Below are positions 51,350 through 60,676 of a stretch of DNA of 64,000 bases, piece after piece. Source of the stretch: Dongia_B sp964406155 (GTDB lineage: Bacteria; Pseudomonadota; Alphaproteobacteria; Dongiales; Dongiaceae). The notes beneath the pieces are model-generated. The model was not told the DNA's origin and did not search any database. It saw only the letters and a program-made list of their open reading frames with translations. The DNA lies in assembly GCA_964406155.1 (NCBI GenBank), contig CAYOQR010000007.1:61486-125485 (forward strand). The letters are read 5' to 3'. A program made the position numbers and the translations under genes. Within the stretch, counting starts at the first letter, position 1. Each line of letters begins with the position of its first letter.

Positions 51350-52648
51350 ATGACGGCACATCTCCTCGAGCAACTTCTGCGTGGCACCCTGCCCGATCCC
51401 GACGGCCCTGGATCGCTGACGGTTCCGACACGATCCGTGATCATCGCGCCCAGCCTGGCCGGCCGGGAGGCATCGCTGATCGGCGAGCTCGGCTTCGGGA
51501 GCACCTTGTTGCTGGTCGGCGATTCGACCACCCACCGCATCCTCGGCGCGCGCGTCGCCGCCGGCCTCGAACAGTGTTTCACGGTCGCCCCTTATATCCT
51601 CGCCGATCGTCCCCACGCGGATGCGGCCACGGTGGCGGAGATCGAAACGCGGATACAGGCGAGCGCCGCCGATGCCGTGATCGCCGTCGGGTCCGGCACC
51701 GTCAACGACCTCTGCAAATATGCCGCCCATCGGCGAGCCGTGCCCTATGCCGTCTTCGCGACGGCTCCTTCGATGAACGGCTATACCTCGGTCAGCGCCG
51801 CGATCACCGTGGAGGGCCACAAGAAATCGCTGCCGGCGACGGCGGCTGCCGGTGTCTTCCTCGATCTCGAGATTCTGAGCGCGGCCCCCGCCCGCCTGAT
51901 CCAGGCCGGCTTCGGCGACAGCGCCTGCCGCTCGACCGCCCAGACGGACTGGCTGCTGGCGCATCTCCTCTTGGACCAGCCTTATCGGCAGGCGCCATTC
52001 CATCTGCTCGCGGAAGACGAGAGCGTTCTCTTCGCTCAGGCCGGCGAACTGCTGAGGGGCGATCTCGGCACCATGGAGCGGCTCGCCCGCACGCTCGTTC
52101 TTTCCGGCTTCGGCATGACGCTCTGCGGCGGCAGCTATCCGGCCAGCCAGGGCGAACATCTGATCAGCCATTATATCGAGATGGTCGGCGATCCCTCGCT
52201 GCCGGCCGCCTATCACGGCGAACAGGTCGCCGTCGCCACCCTGACCATGGCGCGGCTGCAAGACCGCCTGTTGCGTGGACCGGTGCCGATCCTCCAGCGC
52301 AGTTCCGTGACCGAGGCCGATCTGGTCCGGCATTTCGGCGCCGAGCTTGGCCGTCACTGCTGGCATAATTTCGCCGCCAAGCTCCTGGACCCGTCCCGTG
52401 CCGGGACGCTCAATGCACGGCTGGCAAAAGACTGGCCGGCCATGACGCAGGCGCTGCGGCAGGTGAGCCGGGCACCGGATCAGATCGCGGCGGCCCTGCG
52501 GGCGGTCGGCGCCCCGACCCGAGCGGAGGAGATCGGCCTGCCGGACGCTTTCTACCGGGATGCCGTTTTGCATGCCCGCGAGATCCGCGACCGCTTCACC
52601 TTCCTCGATCTGGCAGCCGAATCCGGCCGGCTCGATCTCGCTTTTTAG
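51350..52648 (+). CDS. sn-Glycerol-1-phosphate dehydrogenase-like protein (AraM/EgsA family)
   Basis: A 432-residue member of the iron/zinc-containing alcohol dehydrogenase superfamily, G1PDH-like branch. The cofactor-binding GSGTVNDLCKYAA is near residue 120 and SMNGYTSVSAAI near 143. Metal-ligand regions are GFGDSACRSTAQTDW near 190 and GEHLISHYIEM near 265, with a further His in YHGEQVAV. ATG 51350 is preferred over 51260 because the family starts close to here; no strong ribosome site is seen at either. The reaction would be reduction of dihydroxyacetone phosphate to glycerol-1-phosphate, known from archaeal lipids and Bacillus AraM. Its use in this organism is unknown. The MalT-like regulator follows on the same strand. 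Confidence 0.82.
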   Translation: MTAHLLEQLLRGTLPDPDGPGSLTVPTRSVIIAPSLAGREASLIGELGFGSTLLLVGDSTTHRILGARVAAGLEQCFTVAPYILADRPHADAATVAEIETRIQASAADAVIAVGSGTVNDLCKYAAHRRAVPYAVFATAPSMNGYTSVSAAITVEGHKKSLPATAAAGVFLDLEILSAAPARLIQAGFGDSACRSTAQTDWLLAHLLLDQPYRQAPFHLLAEDESVLFAQAGELLRGDLGTMERLARTLVLSGFGMTLCGGSYPASQGEHLISHYIEMVGDPSLPAAYHGEQVAVATLTMARLQDRLLRGPVPILQRSSVTEADLVRHFGAELGRHCWHNFAAKLLDPSRAGTLNARLAKDWPAMTQALRQVSRAPDQIAAALRAVGAPTRAEEIGLPDAFYRDAVLHAREIRDRFTFLDLAAESGRLDLAF

Positions 52649-52810
52649 AGGGCACCAAGGCTGCGTCTGAAGACGGGCTTGGCGTGCCGCGCTCCCCTGC
52701 ATTAAGCTTGATCTCAAGCAAGAGCGGCGACCGGTCATGCGTTCGGCCGAGACCGACCCGCCGCGAGGACAGGGGCGATAGCTCACAGGGTCAAGACCAG
52801 GAAGGAAGCG

Positions 52811-55573
52811 ATGCGGCTCGATCAGGCGCTGATCAGCACCAAATACCGGTTGCCGCCGAGCCCGGCCAATCTGGTCGAGCGTCCTCGGCTCAATGCCCTG
52901 CTGGACAAGGTGTGCAATCGGAAGCTGACGACGATCTCCGCGCCGGCCGGCTTCGGCAAAACCGTCCTGCTGCTGCAATGGGCACAGCAACTGCAACAGG
53001 CCGGTTGCCGCGTGGCCTGGCTGTCGCTGGAAGCGGAGGACGACGAAGCCAGGCGATTCCTCACCTATCTGATCGCCGCCCTGCAGACGATCGATCCGGA
53101 GATCGGCAAGTCCTCGCTCAATCTGCTGCGCTCCAGCCCGACCGTCCCGACCGATTCCGCCTTGGCCAGCCTGATCAACGATCTGGAACAGGTCGACCTA
53201 CCTTTGATCGTCATGCTGGACGATACCCACTGGCTGCAATCCGGCCCAGTGCTCCAGGCATTGGAAAGCCTGCTGGCCTATGCCCCGGCCAACAGCCATT
53301 TCATCCTGGCCGGCCGTGGCACGCTGCCGCTGGCGGCGGCGCGGCTGAAGGTCCATGGCCAGATGATCGACCTGCACGAGATCGACCTGCGCTTCGATTT
53401 GGCCGAGACCGACGACTTCCTCAATTGCCGGCGCGAGCTCGGCCTCAGCCGCAGCGATCTTGTCGCCCTGCAGCACCGGACGGAAGGCTGGGCGGCAGGA
53501 CTGCAGCTCGCCTCCTTGTCGCTGGACCGGCGGGTCGAACGCTCGGCCTTCATCAAGACCTTCTCCGGCACCGACCGGGATATCGCCGATTTCCTGACCC
53601 ATGACGTCTTCATCCGGCAGCCCCGCGCCCTGCAGGATTTCCTGCTGCGGACGGCCTTCCTCGATCGCTTCCACGCCGACCTCTGCGCCGCCGTCACCGG
53701 CCTGCCCCAGGCGGATTGCGCTTCCCTGCTGAATGCCGTGGAACAGGCCGGCCTGTTCCTGGTCCCGCTCGACAGCGAGCGGCGCTGGTTCCGCTATCAC
53801 CATCTCTTCGCCGATTTCCTGCGCCATCAGATGGAGCGCCGGCAACCCGGCGAGATCGCCGATCTGCATCTGAAAGCCGCCGCCTGGTTCGAGGAGACCG
53901 GCGATCTCACCGCCGGGATCAATCACCTCCTCGCCGCCGGCGTCAGCAACCGGGCCGCCGACAAAGTCGAGGCCTGCGCCATGGATCTGATCCGCCAGAG
54001 CCATGTGGTGCAGATCAGCGATTGGCTGAACAAGCTTCCCTTCGAAGTGACGGCCCGCCGGCCGCGCTTGCTGCTCACCCATGTCTGGCTGTGGTTCCAT
54101 ATGAACCGGCCCCTGGAAGCCGCCAAGATGCTGCGCGCCGCCCGCCGCGCCATCGCCCAGCAAAGCCTCGCCGTCAGCCCGGCGCAGCGCGCACTCTGGC
54201 TTGCCGAGATGCGGACCCTGATGGCCGGCGTCACCAGCGCCGCCGATCGCTCGGGCCGCGCCCGGCGCATGGCCGAGAAATGGGCCCCGCTGCTACCCGA
54301 GGACCAGCCCTTCCTGCACGGCACCTTGATGAATATCCGCAGCTATTGCGAATATTCGCTGGGCGATCTCGCCGCCGCGCGGGCCTGCAGCATCGCCGCC
54401 CGCAAGAGCCATGTGCGGGCGCAATCGATTTTCGGTATCGTCTATGCCGATCTGCTGACCGGTCTCACCGAGAAAGCGGCCGGCAATCTGCGGCAGGCGG
54501 CGCAACTCTTCGGTCGCGCCCAGGACATCGCCGACGAAGCCCTCGGCGCCAATTCCTATGCCGCTGCCCTTGTCGGTATTTTCCAGGCGGAGCTGCATTA
54601 CGAATGGAACGATCTCGATGAAGCAGCACGGCTGCTCAGCCAGCATCGCGACATCGTCGAGGACAGCGCGCTGGTGGTGCATGAAGTGGTCAGCAAATTG
54701 CTGAGCGCGCGCATCGAGGCAGCGGCCGGACGGATCGATGCGGCGCTGGCGCTGTTGGACCGGGTCGAGCATCGCCAGGCCAGCGCCCTGCGCCGGTCTC
54801 GCCTATCGGTTTCCGTCATGCAGGAACGTGTACGCCTGCTGCTGCTACGGGGCGATACGATGGGCGCACGCCTCGCCATCGAAAGCCTGGGTCTCGATGC
54901 CGACCGCGATGCCGAGACCTGTCCGGCCTTGCCGATGCCGACCTCGGATCTCGACCGCCTGGCCTTGGCGCGGCTCCTCGCGGCGGAAGGCCATGTCGAG
55001 CGCGCGATCGCCGTGTTGCAGGCCTTGGCCGCGCGCCTGGCCGAGCAACAGCGCGGCCGGCGCCTGCTGCAATGCCGGCTGGTCCTGGCCTTCTGCCAGC
55101 AACGGCTGGGAGATGAAACAGGAGCCGTCGCCACGATCGCCCCCAGCTTGCGTGAGATCGCCCAACAGAATGTCATCCGGACATTGGTCGACGAAGGCGA
55201 AGCAACCACACAGTTGATCGCCCTGTTGCGCCGGCGGAATGATCTCTGGCGCAGCCGTGACGCTTATACCGAAAGCGATGCCGATCTGATCGGCCGGCAT
55301 CTGGAGAAGCTGGCGGCCCTGGCCGCACCGCCGCAGCCGGCCGCGATGAAGGCGCACGACCACCGCTATAATCTGAGCGCCCGCGAGATCGATGTGCTGC
55401 GGCTTCTCAGCGACGGGCTCAGTAATCGCGACCTGTCGCGCAGCCTGTCGATTTCGCCCGATACGGTGAAATGGCATCTGAAGAACATCTTCGGCAAGCT
55501 CGGCGTCGAGAATCGGGCCCAGGCCATCCTCGCCGCCCAACGCCTGCGGCTGGTCGATATCCACCAGCAATAG
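52811..55573 (+). CDS. MalT-like LuxR-type ATP-dependent transcriptional regulator
   Basis: A 920-residue STAND-type regulator. Walker A APAGFGKT is at residues 44-51 and Walker B LPLIVMLDDTHWL near 135. ARNTPase-typical WLSLEAEDDEARRFL follows Walker A, and FRYHHLFADFLR near 335 marks the winged-helix part. A long alpha-helical TPR-like sensor occupies about 360-830. The C-terminal LuxR helix-turn-helix (LSAREIDVLRLLSDGLSNRD, then SISPDTVKWHLKNIFGKLGV) ends at 920. Such proteins bind an inducer and ATP, oligomerise and activate transcription. Position suggests that it controls the downstream deacetylase-transporter genes (142 bases later) and perhaps the upstream dehydrogenase gene. Confidence 0.93.
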   Translation: MRLDQALISTKYRLPPSPANLVERPRLNALLDKVCNRKLTTISAPAGFGKTVLLLQWAQQLQQAGCRVAWLSLEAEDDEARRFLTYLIAALQTIDPEIGKSSLNLLRSSPTVPTDSALASLINDLEQVDLPLIVMLDDTHWLQSGPVLQALESLLAYAPANSHFILAGRGTLPLAAARLKVHGQMIDLHEIDLRFDLAETDDFLNCRRELGLSRSDLVALQHRTEGWAAGLQLASLSLDRRVERSAFIKTFSGTDRDIADFLTHDVFIRQPRALQDFLLRTAFLDRFHADLCAAVTGLPQADCASLLNAVEQAGLFLVPLDSERRWFRYHHLFADFLRHQMERRQPGEIADLHLKAAAWFEETGDLTAGINHLLAAGVSNRAADKVEACAMDLIRQSHVVQISDWLNKLPFEVTARRPRLLLTHVWLWFHMNRPLEAAKMLRAARRAIAQQSLAVSPAQRALWLAEMRTLMAGVTSAADRSGRARRMAEKWAPLLPEDQPFLHGTLMNIRSYCEYSLGDLAAARACSIAARKSHVRAQSIFGIVYADLLTGLTEKAAGNLRQAAQLFGRAQDIADEALGANSYAAALVGIFQAELHYEWNDLDEAARLLSQHRDIVEDSALVVHEVVSKLLSARIEAAAGRIDAALALLDRVEHRQASALRRSRLSVSVMQERVRLLLLRGDTMGARLAIESLGLDADRDAETCPALPMPTSDLDRLALARLLAAEGHVERAIAVLQALAARLAEQQRGRRLLQCRLVLAFCQQRLGDETGAVATIAPSLREIAQQNVIRTLVDEGEATTQLIALLRRRNDLWRSRDAYTESDADLIGRHLEKLAALAAPPQPAAMKAHDHRYNLSAREIDVLRLLSDGLSNRDLSRSLSISPDTVKWHLKNIFGKLGVENRAQAILAAQRLRLVDIHQQ

Positions 55574-55632
55574 GATTTCATCCGCAAGCCTTGAAGTCGA
55601 GCTACCCGAAGGGGTGGCCAAATTAATTTACC

Positions 55633-55652
55633 CGCCCCACCTCTACGGGGCG
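55633..55652 (+). terminator. Small hairpin after regulator gene
   Basis: CGCCCC (55633-55638) pairs with GGGGCG (55647-55652) around an 8-base loop. No T-run follows. It lies in the 142-base gap before the deacetylase gene and may be a weak terminator or part of its leader. Confidence 0.35.
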
Positions 55653-55714
55653 TGACAGGGATTGTACCCACGCCCATCATTCCCACCATGAACAAGAAAT
55701 AAGAGGGGAGAGCC

Positions 55715-56815
55715 ATGGCGACCGGCTGGGTCTTTCACGAACTTTATCTGTGGCACGACACGGGCAGCTATGCCTCGGTCTTCCAACCCGGTCTGACGGT
55801 GGAGCCCGGCGAGCATGCCGAGAATCCGGCGACCAAGCGCCGCTTTCGCAACCTGCTCGAGGTCTCCGGCCTGCTGGATCGCCTGACGACAATCAAGCCG
55901 ATCGTCGCGACGGATGCCGATCTCAACCGCTTCCATACCAAAGATTACATCGAAAAGATCAAGCGCCTCAGCGCCGAAAGCGGTGGCGATGCCGGTCAGC
56001 TCACCCCGTTCGGGCATGGTAGCTATGAGATCGCCTGTCTCTCTGCCGGCGGCACCATGGCGGCGATCGATGCCGTCATGAAGGGACAGGTGAAGAATGC
56101 CTATGCCCTGGTGCGGCCGCCGGGACATCACGCTGAACGTGATCGAGGCCTCGGCTTCTGCCTGTTCGGCAATGTCGCCGTCGCGATCATGCGGGCGCGG
56201 GAGGTTCACGGGCTGAAGCGGGTCGCCACCGTGGATTGGGACGTGCATCACGGTAATGGCACCCAACAGGCCTTCTACGAAGACCCTAATGTCCTCACCA
56301 TCTCGATCCATCAGGATCGCCTGTTCCCGCTGCGCAGCGGCGGTCTCGAGGAAAACGGTGCTGGTGCCGGCGAAGGCCGCAACATCAATATCCCCATGCC
56401 GGCGGGTTCCGGCGTCGGGGCCTATCTCGCCGCCTTCGAGCGGGTCATCCTGCCGGCTTTGCGCAAGTTCAAGCCGGAGCTGATCGTGGTTCCCTCCGGC
56501 TTCGACGCCGGCGGCACCGATCCGCTGGGCCGCATGATGGTGCATAGCGGCGGTTATCGGCAGATGGCACGCCTCCTGATGGAAGTGGCCGACGAAGTCT
56601 GCCAGGGCCGTCTCGTGCTGTCCCATGAAGGCGGTTATTCCGCCACCAACGTGCCCTATTGCGGGCTCGCGGTGATGGAGCAGTTGAGCGGCATGCCCAC
56701 CGAGGTTGCCGATCCCTGGCTGCCGATCATGGAGGAATGGGGCGGTCAGGATCTGCAGCCGCATCAGGAAGCCGCTATCGATCGCGCGGCCCTGGCTCTC
56801 AATCGGTTGAAATAG
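55715..56815 (+). CDS. Class II histone-deacetylase-family amidohydrolase (acetylpolyamine type)
   Basis: A 366-residue zinc amidohydrolase of the arginase/deacetylase fold. The tandem catalytic histidines are His138 and His139 in RPPGHHAERDRG. Zinc ligands are Asp176 and His178 in VDWDVHHGNGT and Asp264 in PSGFDAGGTDP. The fold matches bacterial class II HDAC-like proteins such as HDAH and acetylpolyamine amidohydrolases. It should release acetate or another acyl group from an acylated amine in the cytoplasm. AAGAGGGGAGAGCC precedes ATG 55715. The five-gene Liv-type transporter starts 84 bases downstream on the same strand, so the imported solute is probably its substrate. Confidence 0.92.
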   Translation: MATGWVFHELYLWHDTGSYASVFQPGLTVEPGEHAENPATKRRFRNLLEVSGLLDRLTTIKPIVATDADLNRFHTKDYIEKIKRLSAESGGDAGQLTPFGHGSYEIACLSAGGTMAAIDAVMKGQVKNAYALVRPPGHHAERDRGLGFCLFGNVAVAIMRAREVHGLKRVATVDWDVHHGNGTQQAFYEDPNVLTISIHQDRLFPLRSGGLEENGAGAGEGRNINIPMPAGSGVGAYLAAFERVILPALRKFKPELIVVPSGFDAGGTDPLGRMMVHSGGYRQMARLLMEVADEVCQGRLVLSHEGGYSATNVPYCGLAVMEQLSGMPTEVADPWLPIMEEWGGQDLQPHQEAAIDRAALALNRLK

Positions 56816-56899
56816 GGGTGCGACGACACAAACGCATTCACGCCAACGGCCACGTCACAACAATATCGGCGTCCGGGATGGGCGCTCTGGGAGGAGACA

Positions 56900-58246
56900 A
56901 TGACGGACCAGAATAAGAACGACACCGTATCTGAGGGCTTGGAGAATGCGTCGCGGCGCAGCTTCTTCCGCAAATCGGCCGGCCTCGCCGCCGGTTCCGC
57001 AGCAATCCTGGCGGCGCTCAATGACGGCGCCAAGGCTGCCGGCGATCCGATTCCGGTCGGCCAGGCGACGCCGCTGACCAGCACCTTCGCGGCGGCCGAC
57101 GGCAAGGAGTTTCAGCGCGGCCTGCAGCTCGCCTGCGAGGAGATCAACGCGCTCGGCGGCATTCTCGGCCGGCCGCTGGAACCGGTCTTCGAGGACACCA
57201 AGGATATGGGCGACGATGTGATCGCCCAGTCGATCCAGCGCCTGATCGATCGCCACAACGTTCATGCCATCATCAACGGTTACAATGTCGGCACCGGCAC
57301 GGCGGAGCTCGATCCCGTGGCGGATGCCGGCATCATCCTGGTGCATTACAACACCGTCATCGCCCATAACCAGATGGTGAAGTCCAACCCCGACCGTTAT
57401 TTCGGCTGTTTCCAGGGCGATCCGCCGGAATACTGGTACGGTCCCGGCCTGCTCGCCTATCTCGACACACTGAAGGCAGCGGGCGAATACAAGCCGGCCA
57501 ATGACAAGATCGCCATCATCACCGGTCCCGGCACCTATAGCAGCAACATCGCCAACGCGATCAAGGACAAGGCCGGCGATCACGGCTGGAAAGTGAGCCT
57601 GTTCGAATCCGTCAATGTGCCGATCTCGCAATGGGGGCCGACGCTCGCCAAGATCCGCCAGGACCCGCCGGCGGTGATCGCCATCACCCATTTCTATCCG
57701 GCGGATCTGGCGCAGTTCATGCTGCAATTCACGCCCAATCCGACGCCGAGCCTGATCTATATGCAATACGGTCCCTCGCTCGCCGCCTTCCGCGAGATCG
57801 GCAAGGAATCGACCAACGGTGTCCTCTATTCCACCGTGGTCGCAGCATTGCAGGACGAGATCGGCCAGGATTTCGCCAAGCGCTACAAAGGGAAATTCGG
57901 CCCCGACGCCTCGCATCTCTCCGGCTGCCAGCCTTATGACGGCTGCTATATTTGGGCGCTCTCGGCGGCCCTGGCAGGCGGTACCGGCGGGCCGGGCGTG
58001 AACGAGCAGAACAAGAAGGTCGCGGCGCGCATGCGGGCGCTGATCTATCGCGGCGTCAACGGCACCAGCCGCTTCATTCCCAACGAGCAGTCGGTCTATA
58101 CCTATCCGACCCAGGTCAAGGATTCCTCGCTCGGCATGCCGCATCAATATCTGCAGATTCAGGATTACACCAAGGAACCGCTCCTGATCGCGCCGGCGCC
58201 CTATAACATGGGTGCCTTCAAGCTGCCACCGTGGATCAAGTCCTGA
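56900..58246 (+). CDS. Periplasmic substrate-binding protein, urea/short-chain-amide type, Tat signal
   Basis: A 448-residue type I periplasmic binding protein of the UrtA/AmiC/FmdD-like branch. A twin-arginine signal, NASRRSFFRKSAG, lies near residues 16-28, with cleavage around GAKA (residue 46). The mature start PIPVGQATPLTSTFAAADG and the IINGYNVGTGTAELDPVAD block are typical of amide- and urea-binding members. GGGAGGAGAC precedes ATG 56900. It delivers its ligand to the permeases at 59797 and 60677. The linked deacetylase suggests an N-acylated amine or amide as ligand. Confidence 0.88.
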   Translation: MTDQNKNDTVSEGLENASRRSFFRKSAGLAAGSAAILAALNDGAKAAGDPIPVGQATPLTSTFAAADGKEFQRGLQLACEEINALGGILGRPLEPVFEDTKDMGDDVIAQSIQRLIDRHNVHAIINGYNVGTGTAELDPVADAGIILVHYNTVIAHNQMVKSNPDRYFGCFQGDPPEYWYGPGLLAYLDTLKAAGEYKPANDKIAIITGPGTYSSNIANAIKDKAGDHGWKVSLFESVNVPISQWGPTLAKIRQDPPAVIAITHFYPADLAQFMLQFTPNPTPSLIYMQYGPSLAAFREIGKESTNGVLYSTVVAALQDEIGQDFAKRYKGKFGPDASHLSGCQPYDGCYIWALSAALAGGTGGPGVNEQNKKVAARMRALIYRGVNGTSRFIPNEQSVYTYPTQVKDSSLGMPHQYLQIQDYTKEPLLIAPAPYNMGAFKLPPWIKS

Positions 58247-58276
58247 GTATCAAGAACGTAAAGGCCGCGTAACGAG

Positions 58277-59077
58277 ATGACCGCCGACCAGCAGCCGATC
58301 CTGTCCTGCCGCGATGTCAGCAAGAGGTTCGGCGCGCTGGCGGCAGTGTCGCATCTCAATTTCGAAATCAGCCGCGGCGAAGTCCTGGGCATCGGCGGGC
58401 CCAACGGTGCCGGCAAGACCACCTTGTTCGAGGTGATCTCCGGCCTCAGTCCGGCCAGCGAGGGCAGCGTCCTGCTGGATGGCGAGGACATCACCCGCTT
58501 GCCACCGCATGCAATCTGCCATCGCGGCATCGCCCGCCTGTTCCAGTTGAATGCCAGTTTCGACGGCATGTCGGTGCTGGAGAATGTCCTGGTCGGCGCC
58601 TATTTCGGCCAGTCGAACCGCCTGCTGCCGGGCCTCAGGATCGATGCCGCCAGCCGCCGCAAAACCTTGGAGCTGCTCGACCTGGTCGGCCTCGCCGACC
58701 GCGCCGATCTGCCGATGCGCCTTGCCACGGTGCTCGACCGCAAGCTGGTCATGCTGGCCGGCGCCCTCGCCACCAGCCCCAAGGTACTGCTGATGGACGA
58801 ACCCGTCGGCGGGCTGACACCCCATGAGATCGATCAGGTGGCCGGTGTCGTGCGCAAGCTGCCCGGTCTCGGCGTCACCGTCCTCTTGATCGAACATGTT
58901 ATGCGCTTCCTGACCCAGCTTTCGGATCGCATCCTCATCATGCATCACGGCGAACGCCTGTTCGAAGGCCCACCCGACCGTCTCGCCCATGATCCCGCCG
59001 TGGTATCCGTCTATCTCGGTGTCGAAGCCGCGAGCGCCTTGCGCGAGGGCCAGAGCGCAGCGGGAGGCACATCATGA
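58277..59077 (+). CDS. ABC transporter ATPase, LivG/UrtD-like, with degenerate signature motif
   Basis: A 266-residue ATP-binding subunit. Walker A GPNGAGKT is at 41-48, Walker B LLMDEP at 171-176 with the LivG-type VGGLTP following, and the switch His lies in LLIEHVM. The ABC signature, normally L-S/P-x-G-Q/E before the helix, reads LATVLDRK at 149-156. The Gly and the Gln/Glu are missing, while the following helix (LVMLAGALATSP) aligns. One composite ATP site of the LivG-LivF dimer may therefore be inactive. The gene overlaps the LivF-like gene as ATGA (59074-59077). Confidence 0.88.
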   Translation: MTADQQPILSCRDVSKRFGALAAVSHLNFEISRGEVLGIGGPNGAGKTTLFEVISGLSPASEGSVLLDGEDITRLPPHAICHRGIARLFQLNASFDGMSVLENVLVGAYFGQSNRLLPGLRIDAASRRKTLELLDLVGLADRADLPMRLATVLDRKLVMLAGALATSPKVLLMDEPVGGLTPHEIDQVAGVVRKLPGLGVTVLLIEHVMRFLTQLSDRILIMHHGERLFEGPPDRLAHDPAVVSVYLGVEAASALREGQSAAGGTS

Positions 59078-59793
59078 GCGATCAGCCGCTGCTGCAATGC
59101 CGGAGGCTGTCCGGCGGCTATGCCAATCGCCGGGTCCTGCACGATCTCGATCTTTCCATCCGTGATGGACAATGCGTCGTCGTGATCGGCCCCAACGGGC
59201 ACGGCAAGACGACCCTGCTGCGGGCGATTTCCGGTCTCTTGCCGGAGATGAGCGGCGATATCTCCCTCGCCGGCCAACGCCTCAACGGGCAGGCCGCGGA
59301 TGCTATCGTCGCCGCCGGGATCGTGCACATCCCCCAGGGCGACCTGCTCTTTCCCGATATGACGGTGATAGAGAATCTGCTGATGGGCGCCTATCTCACC
59401 CGCGACCAGCGCACGATCGCTCAGCGGCTGGAAGAGGTCTTCACTTTGCTGCCGAAACTGAAGGAACGCCAGAAGCAGGTGGCGAGCACGCTTTCCGGCG
59501 GCGAAAGACGCATGGTCGGCATCGGTCGTGGCTTGATGACCGGCGGCCGGCTGCTGCTGATCGACGAACCGTCCTTGGGCCTCGCCCCCATCGTCATCGA
59601 GCAGATCTATCATCTGCTCGGCGATCTGCGGCACAGCGGCCGCAGCATCCTGCTGGTCGAGGAAACCGCCAGCCGCGCGCTGCCGCTCGCCGACGAAATC
59701 TATCTGCTGGATGGCGGCCGGTTCGCCTGGCATGGCGGGCCGCAGGAACTGGCGAGCCGCGCCGAACTCATCAACACCTATCTCGGAGCCTGA
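59074..59793 (+). CDS. ABC transporter ATPase, LivF/UrtE-like
   Basis: A 239-residue ATP-binding subunit. Walker A GPNGHGKT is at 39-46 with an unusual His in place of Ala. The Q-loop is in HIPQGDLLFPDM, the signature LSGGERRMVGIGRGL is normal, and Walker B is LLLIDEPSLGLAP. The switch region reads LLVEETAS, where LivF usually has VEQN. It forms a heterodimer with the LivG-like protein, whose own signature is degenerate. It is coupled by ATGA to that gene and lies 3 bases before the LivH-like gene. Confidence 0.9.
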   Translation: MSDQPLLQCRRLSGGYANRRVLHDLDLSIRDGQCVVVIGPNGHGKTTLLRAISGLLPEMSGDISLAGQRLNGQAADAIVAAGIVHIPQGDLLFPDMTVIENLLMGAYLTRDQRTIAQRLEEVFTLLPKLKERQKQVASTLSGGERRMVGIGRGLMTGGRLLLIDEPSLGLAPIVIEQIYHLLGDLRHSGRSILLVEETASRALPLADEIYLLDGGRFAWHGGPQELASRAELINTYLGA

Positions 59794-59796
59794 GCG

Positions 59797-60675
59797 ATGG
59801 AGGTTTTCGTTCAGATCCTGGCAACCGGCCTCACGCTCGGCGCCATGTATGCCCTGGCCGCCATCGGCCTCTCTCTGGTCTGGGGGGCGCTCGGCATGCT
59901 GAACATGGCGCATGGCGCGCTGATGACGGTCGGCGCCTATCTCAGCTTCTATGCCCTCGGCATGCTGGGCCTGCCGCTGGCCCTCGGCCTGCCGGCCGCC
60001 CTGATCGGCGGCGCGCTGCTGGGCGTCGCCATGTATCACCTCTGCGCCCGTTTCCTGATCCGCCGGCCGCAATTCGAGAATACCATCATGATCGCCACCT
60101 TCGGCATCGGCATCGCGCTGGAAAATGTCATTCTGCAGATCTTCGGCGCCTATCCGACGCCCCAGCCACTAGCGATCGACGGTGATTTCGTCATCGCCGG
60201 GGTCCATATCCCGTTCCAGAACCTGCTGATCTTCTGCACCGCCTTGGTGCTGATGGTACTAGTCGCTACCTTGCTCGACCGTACCCGCATGGGCCGCGCG
60301 ATCCGGGCAACGGCGCAGAACCGCGAGGCGGCGCAATTGATGGGGGTCGCCATCGGCAAGGTCTATACCCAGGTCCTGGCCATTGCCGGCGCCCTGGCGG
60401 CGGCGGCCGGCGTGCTGATCAGCTCCCAGGCGACCCTGTCGCCCAGCATGGGCGGCGATCCGATGCTGAAAGCCTTCATCATCTGCGTGGTCGCCGGCCT
60501 CGGCAATGTGCGCGGCGCGGCGGCGGCGGCCCTCGTGCTCGGCGTCGTCGAGGCGGCGGCGCAATATCTGTTCGGCGTGCGCTTCGGTTTCGCCACCTTG
60601 CTGGCGATCGTCATCGCCGCCTTGATCTGGCGCCCTTACGGCATCTTCGGCCGGCGGCAAGTGGTGAGGCTGTAA
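59797..60675 (+). CDS. ABC permease, LivH/UrtB-like
   Basis: A 292-residue permease with about eight helices. The LGMLNMAHGALMTVGAY block near residue 35 is a hallmark of LivH-type subunits. The ATPase-contacting ATAQNREAAQLMGVAIGKVY loop lies near 170, and VVAGLGNVRGAAAAALVLG near 230. It starts 3 bases after the LivF-like stop and is followed with a 1-base gap by the LivM-like gene. It forms half of the channel of the amide/branched-chain-type importer. Confidence 0.92.
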   Translation: MEVFVQILATGLTLGAMYALAAIGLSLVWGALGMLNMAHGALMTVGAYLSFYALGMLGLPLALGLPAALIGGALLGVAMYHLCARFLIRRPQFENTIMIATFGIGIALENVILQIFGAYPTPQPLAIDGDFVIAGVHIPFQNLLIFCTALVLMVLVATLLDRTRMGRAIRATAQNREAAQLMGVAIGKVYTQVLAIAGALAAAAGVLISSQATLSPSMGGDPMLKAFIICVVAGLGNVRGAAAAALVLGVVEAAAQYLFGVRFGFATLLAIVIAALIWRPYGIFGRRQVVRL

Positions 60676-60676
60676 C

